Positions 16,970 to 26,151 of a stretch of DNA of 64,000 bases are shown piece by piece (position 1 is the stretch's first letter; every line of letters begins with the position of its first letter). The DNA lies in assembly GCF_024753285.1 (NCBI RefSeq), contig NZ_JANUGW010000029.1, positions 1 to 64,000 of the forward strand, given 5' to 3'. Position numbers and translations under genes: made by a program. The DNA comes from Massilia pinisoli (GTDB taxonomy: Bacteria > Pseudomonadota > Gammaproteobacteria > Burkholderiales > Burkholderiaceae_D). The notes below the pieces were generated by a model that did no database searches, was not told the DNA's origin, and saw only the letters and a program-made list of their open reading frames with translations.

Positions 16970-18235
16970 ATGTCGTTCGCTTCGCTCGGCCTGATCGACC
17001 AGATCACGCGCACCCTCGCCTCGCTCTCGTACCATACGCCCACCGCCGTCCAGGCGCAGGCCATTCCCGCCGTGCTGGCCGGCCGCGACGTCATGGCCGC
17101 CGCCCAGACGGGCACCGGCAAGACGGCCGGCTTCGTGCTGCCGCTGCTGCAGCGCCTCGTGATGGATGGCGGCCAGGTCGCGAGCAATGCGGCGCGATCG
17201 TTGATCCTCGTCCCCACGCGCGAACTGGCGGAGCAGGTGCATGAAAGCGTGCGGGCCTATGGCGCGGGCCTGCCGCTGCGCACGATGGTGGCGTACGGCG
17301 GCGTCAGCATCAATCCGCAGATGATGCGCCTGCGCAAGGGCGTCGACGTCCTCGTCGCGACGCCGGGGCGCCTTTTGGACCTGCAGCGCCAGAACGCCGT
17401 CCGTTTCAACCAGGTGCAGACGCTCGTCCTCGACGAGGCGGACCGCATGCTCGACCTCGGTTTTTCGCGCGACATCGACAACCTGCTCGCGCTGCTGCCG
17501 AAGCAGCGCCAGACCCTGCTGTTCTCGGCCACGTTCTCCGATCCGATCCGTGCGCTCGCCACGAAGCTGCTGCACGACCCCGTCGGCATCGAGGCGACGC
17601 CGCGCAACACGACGGTCAAGGCGATCCGCCAGTGGATCGTCCCCGTCGACAAGAAGCGCAAGCCCGAGCTGTTCCTGCACCTGCTGGCGCGCCACGACTG
17701 GCCGCAGGTGCTCGCGTTCGTCAAGACGCGCAAGGGCGTCGATCAGCTCGTCGACCTCCTGGCGGCGCGCGGCATCGCGGCCGACTCGATCCACGGCGAC
17801 AAGCCGCAGCCCGCGCGCCTGCGCGCGCTCGACCGCTTCAAGGCGGGCGACGTGCGCGTCCTCGTCGCCACGGACGTCGCCGCGCGCGGCCTGGACATCG
17901 ACGACCTGCCCGTCGTCGTCAACGTCGACCTCCCGATCGTCGCGGAAGACTATGTGCACCGCACGGGGCGCACGGGCCGCGCCGGCGCGTCGGGCGAGGC
18001 GGTGTCGCTCGTCTGCGCGGACGAGGTCCAGCAGCTCGCCGCGATCGAGGCGCTGACGCAGCAGGCGTTGACGCGCGAGGAGGAAGCGGGCTTCGAACCC
18101 GAGCACCGCGTGCCGCAGACGACGGCGTCCGGCGCCATCGTCAAGAAGCCGAAGAAACCGAAGAAACCGAAAGGCGCCAAGGACACGCGCGCCGATGCGC
18201 CCGTCGTGCAGGAAGACGTACGGTTCCGGCGCTGA
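16970..18235 (+). CDS. rhlE: DEAD-box ATP-dependent RNA helicase, RhlE type
   Basis: A 421-residue cytoplasmic RNA helicase for ribosome assembly or RNA turnover. Q motif (FASLGL with PTAVQAQAIP), motif I AQTGTGKT at 45-52, PTRELAEQV, TPGRLLD, DEAD box at 155-158 (VLDEADRMLDLGF), SAT (FSATFSD), ATDVAARGLDID and the closing HRTGRTGRAG. The C-terminal tail is basic and repetitive (KKPKKPKKPKG), typical for RNA anchoring in RhlE-like proteins. The gene is monocistronic and convergent with the fused synthetase gene, seven bases away. RhlB or DbpA assignments are less likely from the tail and Q motif. Confidence 0.88.
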   Translation: MSFASLGLIDQITRTLASLSYHTPTAVQAQAIPAVLAGRDVMAAAQTGTGKTAGFVLPLLQRLVMDGGQVASNAARSLILVPTRELAEQVHESVRAYGAGLPLRTMVAYGGVSINPQMMRLRKGVDVLVATPGRLLDLQRQNAVRFNQVQTLVLDEADRMLDLGFSRDIDNLLALLPKQRQTLLFSATFSDPIRALATKLLHDPVGIEATPRNTTVKAIRQWIVPVDKKRKPELFLHLLARHDWPQVLAFVKTRKGVDQLVDLLAARGIAADSIHGDKPQPARLRALDRFKAGDVRVLVATDVAARGLDIDDLPVVVNVDLPIVAEDYVHRTGRTGRAGASGEAVSLVCADEVQQLAAIEALTQQALTREEEAGFEPEHRVPQTTASGAIVKKPKKPKKPKGAKDTRADAPVVQEDVRFRR

Positions 18236-18241
18236 GCCTCG

Positions 18242-20932
18242 TCACCGCAGATCCAGCCAGAACTTGCGCACGCCCTCGTCTTCGTCGACCGGCCCCACCG
18301 TGAACCCGAGCTTCTTGACGAGGCCGATGACGGGCGCGTTCTGCGGCAGCGCCTCGCCGACGATCTCGCGCGTGCCGCGCGCCCGGCAATAGGCGATCAG
18401 CTTGTTCATCAGCATGACGCCGAGGCCCTTGCCCTTCAGGTCGGAGCGCACGGTGACGGCGAATTCCGCGCTCATATTATCCGGGTCGGCCACGACGCGA
18501 CTGACGGCCAGCGTTTCCGGATGGCCGTCCGGCCCGGTGCGCGTGGCGATGAAGGCCATCTCGCGGTCGTAGTCGATCTGCGTAAAGCGCGCCAGCTGCG
18601 CCGGCTGCAGCTCGCGCACGCGCACGAACATGCGGTAGCGCACGTCGTCCGGCGTGAGCGCGTTGAAGAACGCCACGTGCGCGGCGCCGTCCTCGGGGCG
18701 GATGGGGCGCAGCAGGATCGTCCCGCCCTGCCACGGCACCACTTCCTCCAGCTCGACCGGGTACGGACGGATCGCGAGGCGGTCGAGCGCATTGCCCGCG
18801 CGGTCGGGCGGCGCGACGCGCATGCGCGCGTCCAGCACGACGGCGCCGTTGCCATCGGCCAGCAGCGGATTGATGTCCAGCTCCACGATCTCCGGCACCT
18901 CGGCCACGAGGCGCGCCACCTGCACCAGCACGGCGGCGATCGCGTCCAGGTCGGCGGGCGGGTGGTTGCGGTAGCCTGCCAGCTGGCGCGCCACGCGTGT
19001 GCGCGAGATCAGGTCGCGCGCCAGCACCGTGTTCAGCGGCGGCAGCGCGACAGCGTGGTCGTTCACGGCTTCCACGGCAAGGCCGCCCTGCCCGAACAGG
19101 ATCACGGGCCCGAACACGGGGTCGAGCGCGGCGCCCGCGATCAGCTCGTGCGCCTCCGGATTCCGGGCCATCGCCTGCACGATGAAGCCGTCCAGGCGCG
19201 CATCCGGCTTCAGTTCCGCAAGCCGCTTCGCCATCCGCTCCGTCGCGGCGCGCACGGCTTCCGGCGTGTCCAGGTCGAGCGAGACGCCGCCCACGTCGGA
19301 CTTTTGCACGACGTCCGGCGACAGGATTTTCACCGCGACCGGATAGCCGATGTCGGTCGCCATCGCCACCGCGTCGTCCGGCGTGGCGGCGGCGCGCGTG
19401 GGCACGGTCGGGATGCCGTAGGCGTCCAGGATGGCCTTCGTGTCCGGGTCGTCCAGCAGGTAGCGGCCCGTACGGCGGCCCCGCTCCAGCGCGGCACGCA
19501 CGAGGGTGCGCGCCCGTTGGCGATCCGGTTCGCCGTCGCCGATCGACGCCGGCACTTCCATCAGCAGTTGCTGGTTGCGGCGGAAGTGGACGATCTGCAG
19601 GAAGCCGTTCACCGCCGCTTCCGGCGTGCGGTAGGCGGGCATGCCGGCCTCGTACGCGATCGCACGCGCCTCGCCCACGGATTGCAGTCCGAGCCAGCAT
19701 GCGAGCACGTTGCGCGACGACGCCTTCGCCAGCGGCGCCACGGCGCGCGCCACGTCGGCCGGATCGACGACGGCGTTCGGCGCGTGGATCATCACGACGC
19801 CATGCGCCTCGGGGTCGTGCAGCAGCACGTCGATCACGTCGCGGTAGCGCTCCGGCGGCGCGTCGCCGCGCAGGTTCAATTCGCCGCTGCCGCTCCACTC
19901 GGGCACGAGGTGGCGCAGCCTGGCTACCGTCTCCGCGGACAGCACGGCCTGGTGGCCGCCGCCGTATTGCAGCGCGTCCGCCGCGAGCACGACGGGCCCC
20001 GCGCCGTTGCCGATCAGCGCCAGCCGTTCGCCGAACAGGGGTTTCGCACGCGCCAAGGTCTCGACCGCGGCGAACAACTGGTCCGTCGTGTACACGCGCA
20101 GCATGCCGGCGCGGCGGATCGCGGCGTCGTACACGTCGTCCGGCCGCGCCAGCACGCCGGACAGGCAGGCGCCCGCGGTCGCCGCCTCGAGCGAGCGGCC
20201 CGCCTTCAGCATCAACGTGGGCTTGCTGCGGGCCGCCGCGCGCGCCGCCGACATGAATTTGCGGGCATAGCGCACGCTCTCCGCATGGACGAGGATCGCG
20301 GACGTGCCGGGGTCGCTGGCCAGGTAGTCGAGCACGTCGCCGAAGTCGACGTCGGCCGAATCGCCCAGCGCGAGGAACGTGGAAAAGCCGACGTTGCGCG
20401 TGCGCGCCCAATCGAGCACGCCCGCCATCAGCGCGCCCGATTCCGACACGAACGCGATCCGCCCCGGCGCCGCGCCGCCCACGGCGATGCTCGCGTTCAG
20501 CCCGATGCCGGGCGCCAGCAGGCCGGAACTGTTCGGGCCCAGGATGCGCAGCAGGTACGGGTTGGCGGCATCGAGCATCGCCTGCTTGATGCTGCGGCCG
20601 CGCAGGTCGCGCGCCGTCGACACGCCGGCGCTCATCACGATGGCGGCGCGCGTCCCCAGTTCGCCCAGGCGGCGCACGATGGCGGGGATCGTCGCCGGCG
20701 GCGTGCAGATGATCGCGAGGTCCGGCGCCTGCGGCAGATCGCCCACGTCGGCCCAGACCTGCAACCTGTCCAGCGTCTCGTACTTCGGATTCACGGGGTA
20801 CAGCGCGCCCGTGAAGCCGCCTTCGCGCAGGTTGTGGAGCATGGTCGCGCCCACGCTGCCGGGGCGATTCGATGCGCCGACGAGGGCCACCGACCCCGGC
20901 GCAAACAGTTGCTTGAGATTACGTACGCTCAT
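18242..20932 (-). CDS. ADP-forming acyl-CoA synthetase-like protein fused to GNAT acetyltransferase (Pat type)
   Basis: An 896-residue fusion. Residues 1-130 form a CoA-binding domain (FAPGSVALVGASNRPGSVG), 145-450 the succinyl-CoA-ligase-like fold (SESGALMAGVLDWA), 470-690 an ATP-grasp domain (YPVAVKILSPDVVQKSDVGG), and about 725-890 a GNAT acetyltransferase (VTVRSDLKGKGLGVMLMNKL). The order is that of the bacterial protein lysine acetyltransferase Pat/YfiQ, which acetylates enzymes such as acetyl-CoA synthetase; in those the synthetase part is usually regulatory. Whether this copy still makes acyl-CoA cannot be judged here. Single gene, divergent from the CDF transporter. Confidence 0.85.
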   Translation of the reverse strand: MSVRNLKQLFAPGSVALVGASNRPGSVGATMLHNLREGGFTGALYPVNPKYETLDRLQVWADVGDLPQAPDLAIICTPPATIPAIVRRLGELGTRAAIVMSAGVSTARDLRGRSIKQAMLDAANPYLLRILGPNSSGLLAPGIGLNASIAVGGAAPGRIAFVSESGALMAGVLDWARTRNVGFSTFLALGDSADVDFGDVLDYLASDPGTSAILVHAESVRYARKFMSAARAAARSKPTLMLKAGRSLEAATAGACLSGVLARPDDVYDAAIRRAGMLRVYTTDQLFAAVETLARAKPLFGERLALIGNGAGPVVLAADALQYGGGHQAVLSAETVARLRHLVPEWSGSGELNLRGDAPPERYRDVIDVLLHDPEAHGVVMIHAPNAVVDPADVARAVAPLAKASSRNVLACWLGLQSVGEARAIAYEAGMPAYRTPEAAVNGFLQIVHFRRNQQLLMEVPASIGDGEPDRQRARTLVRAALERGRRTGRYLLDDPDTKAILDAYGIPTVPTRAAATPDDAVAMATDIGYPVAVKILSPDVVQKSDVGGVSLDLDTPEAVRAATERMAKRLAELKPDARLDGFIVQAMARNPEAHELIAGAALDPVFGPVILFGQGGLAVEAVNDHAVALPPLNTVLARDLISRTRVARQLAGYRNHPPADLDAIAAVLVQVARLVAEVPEIVELDINPLLADGNGAVVLDARMRVAPPDRAGNALDRLAIRPYPVELEEVVPWQGGTILLRPIRPEDGAAHVAFFNALTPDDVRYRMFVRVRELQPAQLARFTQIDYDREMAFIATRTGPDGHPETLAVSRVVADPDNMSAEFAVTVRSDLKGKGLGVMLMNKLIAYCRARGTREIVGEALPQNAPVIGLVKKLGFTVGPVDEDEGVRKFWLDLR

Positions 20933-21008
20933 CGGCGCTCCCAGCCGTGCAAGCCGCCCGCGGCGGATTGGCTACACTTGGTTCGACATTCAATGACGAC
21001 GACAGCCC

Positions 21009-21974
21009 ATGACGGACACCGACAACGAACGAGACGCCGGCGACAGCGGCCACGAGGAAAGCGGATCGCGCAAGGTGATCTACGCGGCCGTCTTCGCCAA
21101 CCTGGGCATCGCCGTCGCCAAGTTCACCGTGGCCGCCATCACGGGCAGCGCCGCCATGCTGGCCGAGGGCATCCACTCCGCCGTCGACACGGGCAACGAG
21201 CTCCTGCTGCTGATCGGCGAGCGCAACAGCGCCAAGCCCGCCGACAAGAGCCACCCGTTCGGCTACGGCAAGGCATTGTACTTCTGGGCGCTGCTCGTCG
21301 CGCTGTCCGTGTTCTCGCTGGGCGGCGGGCTGTCGATCTACCACGGCATCAGCGCCTGGCGCCACCCGGATCCGTTCGAAGACCCGCTGTGGAACTACGT
21401 CGTGCTGGCCGTCTCCGCGTGCTTCGAAGGCTATAGCTGGAACGTGTCGCGGCGCGCGTTGAACAAGCGGCGCAAGCCGGGCGCGTCGCTGTGGCAGACC
21501 GTCCATGCGAGCAAGGACGCGTCCGTGTTCACCGTCTTCATCGAAGACACGGCCGCATTGCTGGGCCTCGCCATCGCGGCCGTGGGCATCACGCTGGGCT
21601 GGCTGTTCGACAGCCCCTACTTCGACGCCGGCGCGTCGGTGATGATCGGCCTGCTGCTCGTGGGCGCCGCGTTCGCCCTCGCGCGCGAGACGGGCGCGCT
21701 GCTCGTGGGCGAAGGCATCGGCACGGACGCCACGCGGCGCGTGTGCCAGATCCTGCGCGACGACCCGTCGATCGAGGACGTCGGCAAGGTACTCAGCATG
21801 CAGCTGGGGCCGGACGAGGTGCTGTTGACGGCGGCCGTGCGGTTCAACCGCGGCATGCGCATCGACGAAGTGGAGGCCGCGATCGAACGGCTGGAGAACG
21901 CGGTGGCGGCCGCGTATCCGCCGATCCGCCACATCTATTTCGAATCGGGCGCGCTGCGCTCGGCGATGCGGTGA
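21009..21974 (+). CDS. cation diffusion facilitator (CDF) family transporter
   Basis: A 321-residue inner membrane metal/proton antiporter. A hydrophilic acidic 20-residue start is followed by a membrane domain with about six helices. The metal site in helix II shows H56SAVD60 (EGIHSAVDTGNE), and helix V carries EDTAALLGLAIA, matching the paired H/D sites of the family. The HPFGYGKALYFW loop is typical. The cytoplasmic C-terminal domain runs from about 225. Substrate may be Zn, Fe or Mn; the HxxxD / ED pattern does not settle it. The start lies 76 bases from the divergent Pat-like gene. Confidence 0.88.
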   Translation: MTDTDNERDAGDSGHEESGSRKVIYAAVFANLGIAVAKFTVAAITGSAAMLAEGIHSAVDTGNELLLLIGERNSAKPADKSHPFGYGKALYFWALLVALSVFSLGGGLSIYHGISAWRHPDPFEDPLWNYVVLAVSACFEGYSWNVSRRALNKRRKPGASLWQTVHASKDASVFTVFIEDTAALLGLAIAAVGITLGWLFDSPYFDAGASVMIGLLLVGAAFALARETGALLVGEGIGTDATRRVCQILRDDPSIEDVGKVLSMQLGPDEVLLTAAVRFNRGMRIDEVEAAIERLENAVAAAYPPIRHIYFESGALRSAMR

Positions 21975-21987
21975 CATCGTCCGCGCC

Positions 21988-22359
21988 CTAGTCCGCGGAC
22001 GCCGCGGGCAGTGCGCGAAACCGCGCCGAGCGGGCCTCGAACTCGCGCAGCAGGCCCGCGACGACGGCCGCCGTATGCGCCCGCAGCGCCTCCGGATCGG
22101 CGTCGGAGCCGGCCGCGGCCCGCAGCGCGGCGCATTCCTCCAGCTGTGCCAGCGCCACGACGACGTCGGCGCGGCCCGGTTCTGCGCAGGCGCTGGAAAA
22201 ATACGGGCGGCAGCGCCGGTCGAGCGCGAACGTGCCCTGCACCAGGCGATCGACGCCCATGTCGAAGATCACCCGGTCGATGACGTGCGCGGCACGTTCG
22301 CCCACCTGGCGCCGGCTGCGCATGGTCCGCCTCGCAAACAAGTGCCTCAAGATGCCCAT
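21988..22359 (-). CDS. hypothetical protein
   Basis: A 123-residue protein of unknown function, taken from ATG 22359 because AAAGGGGCG precedes it and the longer frame reads through the antisense side of a copper protein gene. The first 20 residues are strongly basic (FARRTMRSRRQ). The rest is mainly helical, with four Cys residues unevenly spread (RRCRPYF, SSAC, EECAAL region). No domain was recognised. It ends 14 bases from the CDF stop codon, convergent with that gene, and its start faces the copper operon start. Confidence 0.55.
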   Translation of the reverse strand: MGILRHLFARRTMRSRRQVGERAAHVIDRVIFDMGVDRLVQGTFALDRRCRPYFSSACAEPGRADVVVALAQLEECAALRAAAGSDADPEALRAHTAAVVAGLLREFEARSARFRALPAASAD

Positions 22360-22449
22360 GCTGCGTCGCCCCTTTCTTCGTTGTCGACATGCTACCACGC
22401 GCGTCCGGCGCGGCGCGTCGGCATGGCGGCACCATGCTAGAATCGCGGC

Positions 22450-22809
22450 GTGAATACCGTCCTGCGCTCGCTGTTCGTGTGGTTGTTGTTGCTGGCCCTG
22501 CCCGTCCAGGGCGTGGCGGCGGCGGCACGCATGCTGCCGCACGTGGCCGCCCCGGCCGCCATGACAGCCCCGCAGCATTGCCACGACACCGCACCGGCCG
22601 CATGTGCCGCGAAGGCCGCAGGCGAGCATCATCCCGACAAGCACCACGGTGCCTGCGCCGACTGCTGCATCGCCGCCGCGCCGGTGCCGGCGCGGTTCGT
22701 CCCGCCGGCATGCGCGCCCCCATCGGTCGCCATCCCCTTCCGCGCCGGCCACCTGCCCAGCGTCGACCTGTCGCTGCCGGAACGTCCTCCCCGCCACCTC
22801 GTCGCCTGA
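22450..22809 (+). CDS. small exported Cys/His-rich protein heading the copper cluster
   Basis: A 119-residue protein with a GTG start, a hydrophobic signal sequence (about 1-24, ending near VAAAA) and a metal-binding-like stretch at about 43-73 with CHD, HHPDKHHGACADCC. Proteins of this style (DUF2946-like) commonly precede copper-resistance genes and are thought to bind copper in the envelope. TAGAAT lies at 22438-22443, so the transcript may begin at or next to the GTG, making it leaderless; no Shine-Dalgarno is visible. It is followed by a second metal-rich secreted protein 64 bases on, in apparent operon. Confidence 0.75.
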   Translation: MNTVLRSLFVWLLLLALPVQGVAAAARMLPHVAAPAAMTAPQHCHDTAPAACAAKAAGEHHPDKHHGACADCCIAAAPVPARFVPPACAPPSVAIPFRAGHLPSVDLSLPERPPRHLVA

Positions 22810-22873
22810 ATTGCAATCCGCCGCCCCGCGCACCATGCGCGGCGGCGTCCTTCACGCATTCGAACGAGACGAT

Positions 22874-23272
22874 ATGAAACGAGTACACCTGACCTGTGCG
22901 CTGGCCTGGCTGTTGGCCGGCGCGGGCACGCACGCCATCGCGCAGACCGCATCTGGCGGCGTCGCCGATCCGCAGACACCGGCGCCTGCCACGCGCGCGC
23001 AGCCAGCCATCGACTACCACACCGAACCCGAAGCGGACGCACGCCCCGACGAGGCCTGGCGCGCCGCCAACGCCACCGTCGGCGGGCGCAATCCGATGCG
23101 GCTGACCATGCCCGCCATGCAGGGCGGCCACGACCACCATGCCGGCATGGACATGGGCGCGACGCCGGCGACGAACGGCATGCAGTGCATGGCAGGCGGT
23201 GGCTGCGGATGCTGCAGCGGCAGGCCGATGAAGGGCGACGCGGGCTGCTGCGACCACAAGGAGGGCATGTAA
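22874..23272 (+). CDS. secreted Met/His/Cys-rich putative copper-binding protein
   Basis: A 132-residue protein starting at ATG 22874, with a signal peptide (about 1-23, ending AIAQ). The second half is a dense array of soft-metal ligands: MPAMQGGHDHHAGMDMG, MQCMAGGGCGCC, GCCDHKEGM. This suits periplasmic Cu(I)/Cu(II) buffering. Its stop TAA overlaps the ATG of the TolC-like gene as TAATG, so the two are translationally coupled. No named family was recognised beyond copper-resistance accessory proteins. Confidence 0.75.
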   Translation: MKRVHLTCALAWLLAGAGTHAIAQTASGGVADPQTPAPATRAQPAIDYHTEPEADARPDEAWRAANATVGGRNPMRLTMPAMQGGHDHHAGMDMGATPATNGMQCMAGGGCGCCSGRPMKGDAGCCDHKEGM

Positions 23273-24681
23273 TGCGGCGCCCCCTTCTCCGCACCGGCCC
23301 GGCCGCCGCGTTCGCGGCGCTCGCGCTGCTGTCCGGCTGCGCGACCGTCACGTCGGATGGCGGCTTCGGCGACGTGGCGGCCGCGACGCAGTCCCGCATC
23401 GGCGCGATGCCGCAACTGACGCGCGACGGCGCCGGCGAAGGCGCCCTCGCCGCCTCGCTGCGGGGCCTGCCCGTGTTCGCGCAAGGCGCGCCGCTCGACA
23501 TGGACACGGCCGTGCGCATCGCCGTCGTCAACCACCCGGGCCTGCAGGCCACGTACTGGAACGTCGGCATCGCGCAGGCCGATCTCGTCACCGCGTCGCG
23601 GCCGCCGAATCCGACATTCGACTTCAAGCGGCTGGCGGGCGGTGGCGCCCTCGAGATCGAACGCGGCATCACGTTCGACCTCGTCGGCCTGCTGACGGCG
23701 CCGCTGGCCGCGCGCATGGAAACGCGTCGCTTCGAACAGGCCAAACGCGAGGTGGGCGCCGCCATCGAACGGCATGCGCTGGAGACGCGCACGGCGTGGA
23801 TCGAGGCGGTGGCGAGCCGGCAGGCGCTCGACTACGCGCGCCGCGTGCTGGCCGCGAGCGCCGCGGGTGCCGAACTGACGGGCCGCATGGCCAGCGTCGG
23901 CAACACGAACCAGCTGGAACTGGCGCGCGAGCAGGTCTTCCATGCGCAGGCGGCGGGCGACGTCGCGCGCGCGGCACGGCGCGCGACGGCCGCGCGCGAA
24001 CGCCTCACGCGCGCGCTGGGCCTGTGGGGCAAGGATGCGGACTATGCGCTGCCCGGCCACCTGCCCGATCTGCCGGCCGCGCCGGCGAACCTGCCGGACG
24101 TCGAACGCCTTGCACTGGCGCAGCGCCTGGACGTGCAGGCGGCACGGGCAGACGCTGCCGCCGCGGCGGCCGACCTGGGTCTCACGCGCACGACACGCTT
24201 CATCAACGTGCTCGATGCGGGCTACGCGAACAAGTCGCAATCGGACGGCCCGAAGGAACACGGCTACACGCTGTCGCTGGAACTGCCGCTGTTCGACTGG
24301 GGCGGCGCGCGCGTCGCCCGCGCCGAGGCCACGTATATGCAGGCCGTGAACCGGGTCGCGCTCGCGGCCGTCACGGCGCGCAGCGAAGCGCGCGAGCGCT
24401 ATCTCGCCTACCGCAACGCGTACGATGTCGCGCGCCACTACCGCGACACCGTCATCCCGCTGCGCAAGAAGATCGGGGACGAAGTCCTGCTGCGCTACAA
24501 CGGCATGCTCGCGAGCCCGCAGGACTTGCTGGCTGACGCGCGCGCGCAGGCCGAGGCGGTCACCGCCTACATCGAGGCGCAACAGGCGTTCTGGGACGCG
24601 CACGCCGAACTGGAAGCCGCCCTGGGTACGCAGATCGCCCCGCAGACCGCCCCCGTAACGCACAAGGAACACGCAGAATGA
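23272..24681 (+). CDS. TolC-family outer membrane efflux lipoprotein
   Basis: A 469-residue outer membrane channel protein. ATG 23272 overlaps the previous stop. The signal peptide ends in lipobox LLSGC (Cys about 23), as in OprM/CusC-type factors. Two long alpha-helical repeats typical of the family follow (EVGAAIERHALETRTAWIEA; RSEARERYLAYRNAYDVA), with a conserved-style LELPLFDWGGARVARAE segment. It would export metal from the periplasm when joined to an inner membrane pump, but no RND or adaptor gene is next to it. Its stop overlaps the next start as ATGA. Confidence 0.85.
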   Translation: MRRPLLRTGPAAAFAALALLSGCATVTSDGGFGDVAAATQSRIGAMPQLTRDGAGEGALAASLRGLPVFAQGAPLDMDTAVRIAVVNHPGLQATYWNVGIAQADLVTASRPPNPTFDFKRLAGGGALEIERGITFDLVGLLTAPLAARMETRRFEQAKREVGAAIERHALETRTAWIEAVASRQALDYARRVLAASAAGAELTGRMASVGNTNQLELAREQVFHAQAAGDVARAARRATAARERLTRALGLWGKDADYALPGHLPDLPAAPANLPDVERLALAQRLDVQAARADAAAAAADLGLTRTTRFINVLDAGYANKSQSDGPKEHGYTLSLELPLFDWGGARVARAEATYMQAVNRVALAAVTARSEARERYLAYRNAYDVARHYRDTVIPLRKKIGDEVLLRYNGMLASPQDLLADARAQAEAVTAYIEAQQAFWDAHAELEAALGTQIAPQTAPVTHKEHAE

Positions 24682-26048
24682 CGAACCGCAGAAACTTCAT
24701 CACCGGCGCGGCCGGCGCCATGGTCGGCGCCTCGCTCGTGTCGAAGGCCGCCGCGGCCGCCATCCCGGAAGCCCCGGTCCAGGCATCGCCGGCCACGCAG
24801 CCGCCGCTGCATCCGGCGAGCGGCCGGCCCTACAACCCCGTCGTCACATTGAATGGCTGGAGCCTGCCGTGGCGCATGAAGGACGGCGTCAAGGAATTCC
24901 ACCTCGTGGCCGAACCCGTCGTGCGCGAGATCGCGCCCGGCATGAAAGCGAACCTGTGGGGCTATAACGGGCAGAGCCCGGGCCCGACGATCGAAGTCGT
25001 CGAGGGCGACCGGGTGCGCATCTTCGTCACGAACAAACTGCCGGAGGCGACGACGATCCACTGGCACGGCCAGATCCTGCCCAGCGGGATGGACGGCGTC
25101 GCGGGCCTGTCGCAGCCCGCGATCGCACCCGGCAAGACCTTCGTCTACGAATTCGTCGCGCGCCACGCGGGCACCTTCATGTACCACCCGCACAGCGACG
25201 AGATGACGCAGATGGCGATGGGCATGATGGGCTTCTGGGTCACGCACCCGAAGGACCCGCGCCAGCATGCCGTCGACCGCGACTTCGTGTTCCTGCTGAA
25301 CGCGTACGACATCGCCCCCGGCAACTACACGCCGAACGTGAACACGATGCTGGACTTTAACCTGTGGACCATCAACAGCCGCGCCTTCCCCGGTACCGAC
25401 CCGATGGTCGTGCGCAAGGACGACAGGGTGCGCATCCGCATGGGCAACCTGACGATGACGAACCACCCGTTCCACATCCACGGCCACCGCTTCGAAGTGA
25501 CGGGCACCGATGGCGGCTGGCTCCTGCCGGCCGCGCGCTGGCCCGAGGTGACGGTCGACATCGGCGTGGGCCAGATGCGCGCCATCGAATTCGTCGCGGA
25601 CAATCCCGGCGACTGGGCGCTCCACTGCCATAAATCGCACCACACGATGAACGCCATGAGCCATGCCGTGCCGAACCTGATCGGCGTCGACCAGGCAGGC
25701 GTGGCGAAGACCATCAACGACCTCGTGCCCGGCTATATGGTCATGGGCGACAAGGGCGGTTCGATGGGCGGCATGCAGATGCCGCTGCCGGAAAACACGC
25801 TGCCGATGATGGCCGGCAGCGGGCCGTTCGGCGACATCGAGATGGGCGGCATGTTCACCGTCATCAAGGTGCGCGAAGGCCTGGCACGGGGCGATTACCG
25901 CGACCCGGGCTGGTACGAGCACCCCGCCGGGACGGTCGCGCGCGAGTGGACGGGTGCGCTGCCGGACGCGCCGACTGCCCCGGCCGCACCCGCGCAGGGT
26001 CAGGTGATCGGCACCGCCAAGCGCGGCGGCGGGCACGCAGGCCACTGA
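24678..26048 (+). CDS. Tat-exported multicopper oxidase
   Basis: A 456-residue periplasmic oxidase likely converting Cu(I) to less toxic Cu(II) with O2 as acceptor. The N-terminus has a twin-arginine signal (NRRNFITG, cleavage near AAAA at 30-34). All four copper motifs are visible: H128WHG, HPHSDEM, HPFHIHGH, and H316CHKSHHTMNAM, providing type 1, 2 and 3 sites. A Met/Gly-rich segment (MGGMQMPLPENTLPMM) after the last motif may bind Cu(I). Shorter than CueO or PcoA, closer to two-to-three-domain oxidases of copper clusters. Coupled to the TolC-like gene. Confidence 0.88.
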   Translation: MTNRRNFITGAAGAMVGASLVSKAAAAAIPEAPVQASPATQPPLHPASGRPYNPVVTLNGWSLPWRMKDGVKEFHLVAEPVVREIAPGMKANLWGYNGQSPGPTIEVVEGDRVRIFVTNKLPEATTIHWHGQILPSGMDGVAGLSQPAIAPGKTFVYEFVARHAGTFMYHPHSDEMTQMAMGMMGFWVTHPKDPRQHAVDRDFVFLLNAYDIAPGNYTPNVNTMLDFNLWTINSRAFPGTDPMVVRKDDRVRIRMGNLTMTNHPFHIHGHRFEVTGTDGGWLLPAARWPEVTVDIGVGQMRAIEFVADNPGDWALHCHKSHHTMNAMSHAVPNLIGVDQAGVAKTINDLVPGYMVMGDKGGSMGGMQMPLPENTLPMMAGSGPFGDIEMGGMFTVIKVREGLARGDYRDPGWYEHPAGTVAREWTGALPDAPTAPAAPAQGQVIGTAKRGGGHAGH

Positions 26049-26151
26049 GCGCGGCGCGCCGTCACGCGCAACCGGCCGCCGGTCACACACCGTGACGCAC
26101 GCGGCCGCGCGTCGCCGACAATCCTCTGCATCGGATAGCCAAGGACATCAC

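Noticed and set aside
18130-18185. Short tandem repeat AAGAAACCG
   Set aside because: Encodes the basic KKPKKP tail of the RhlE-type helicase; no independent element.
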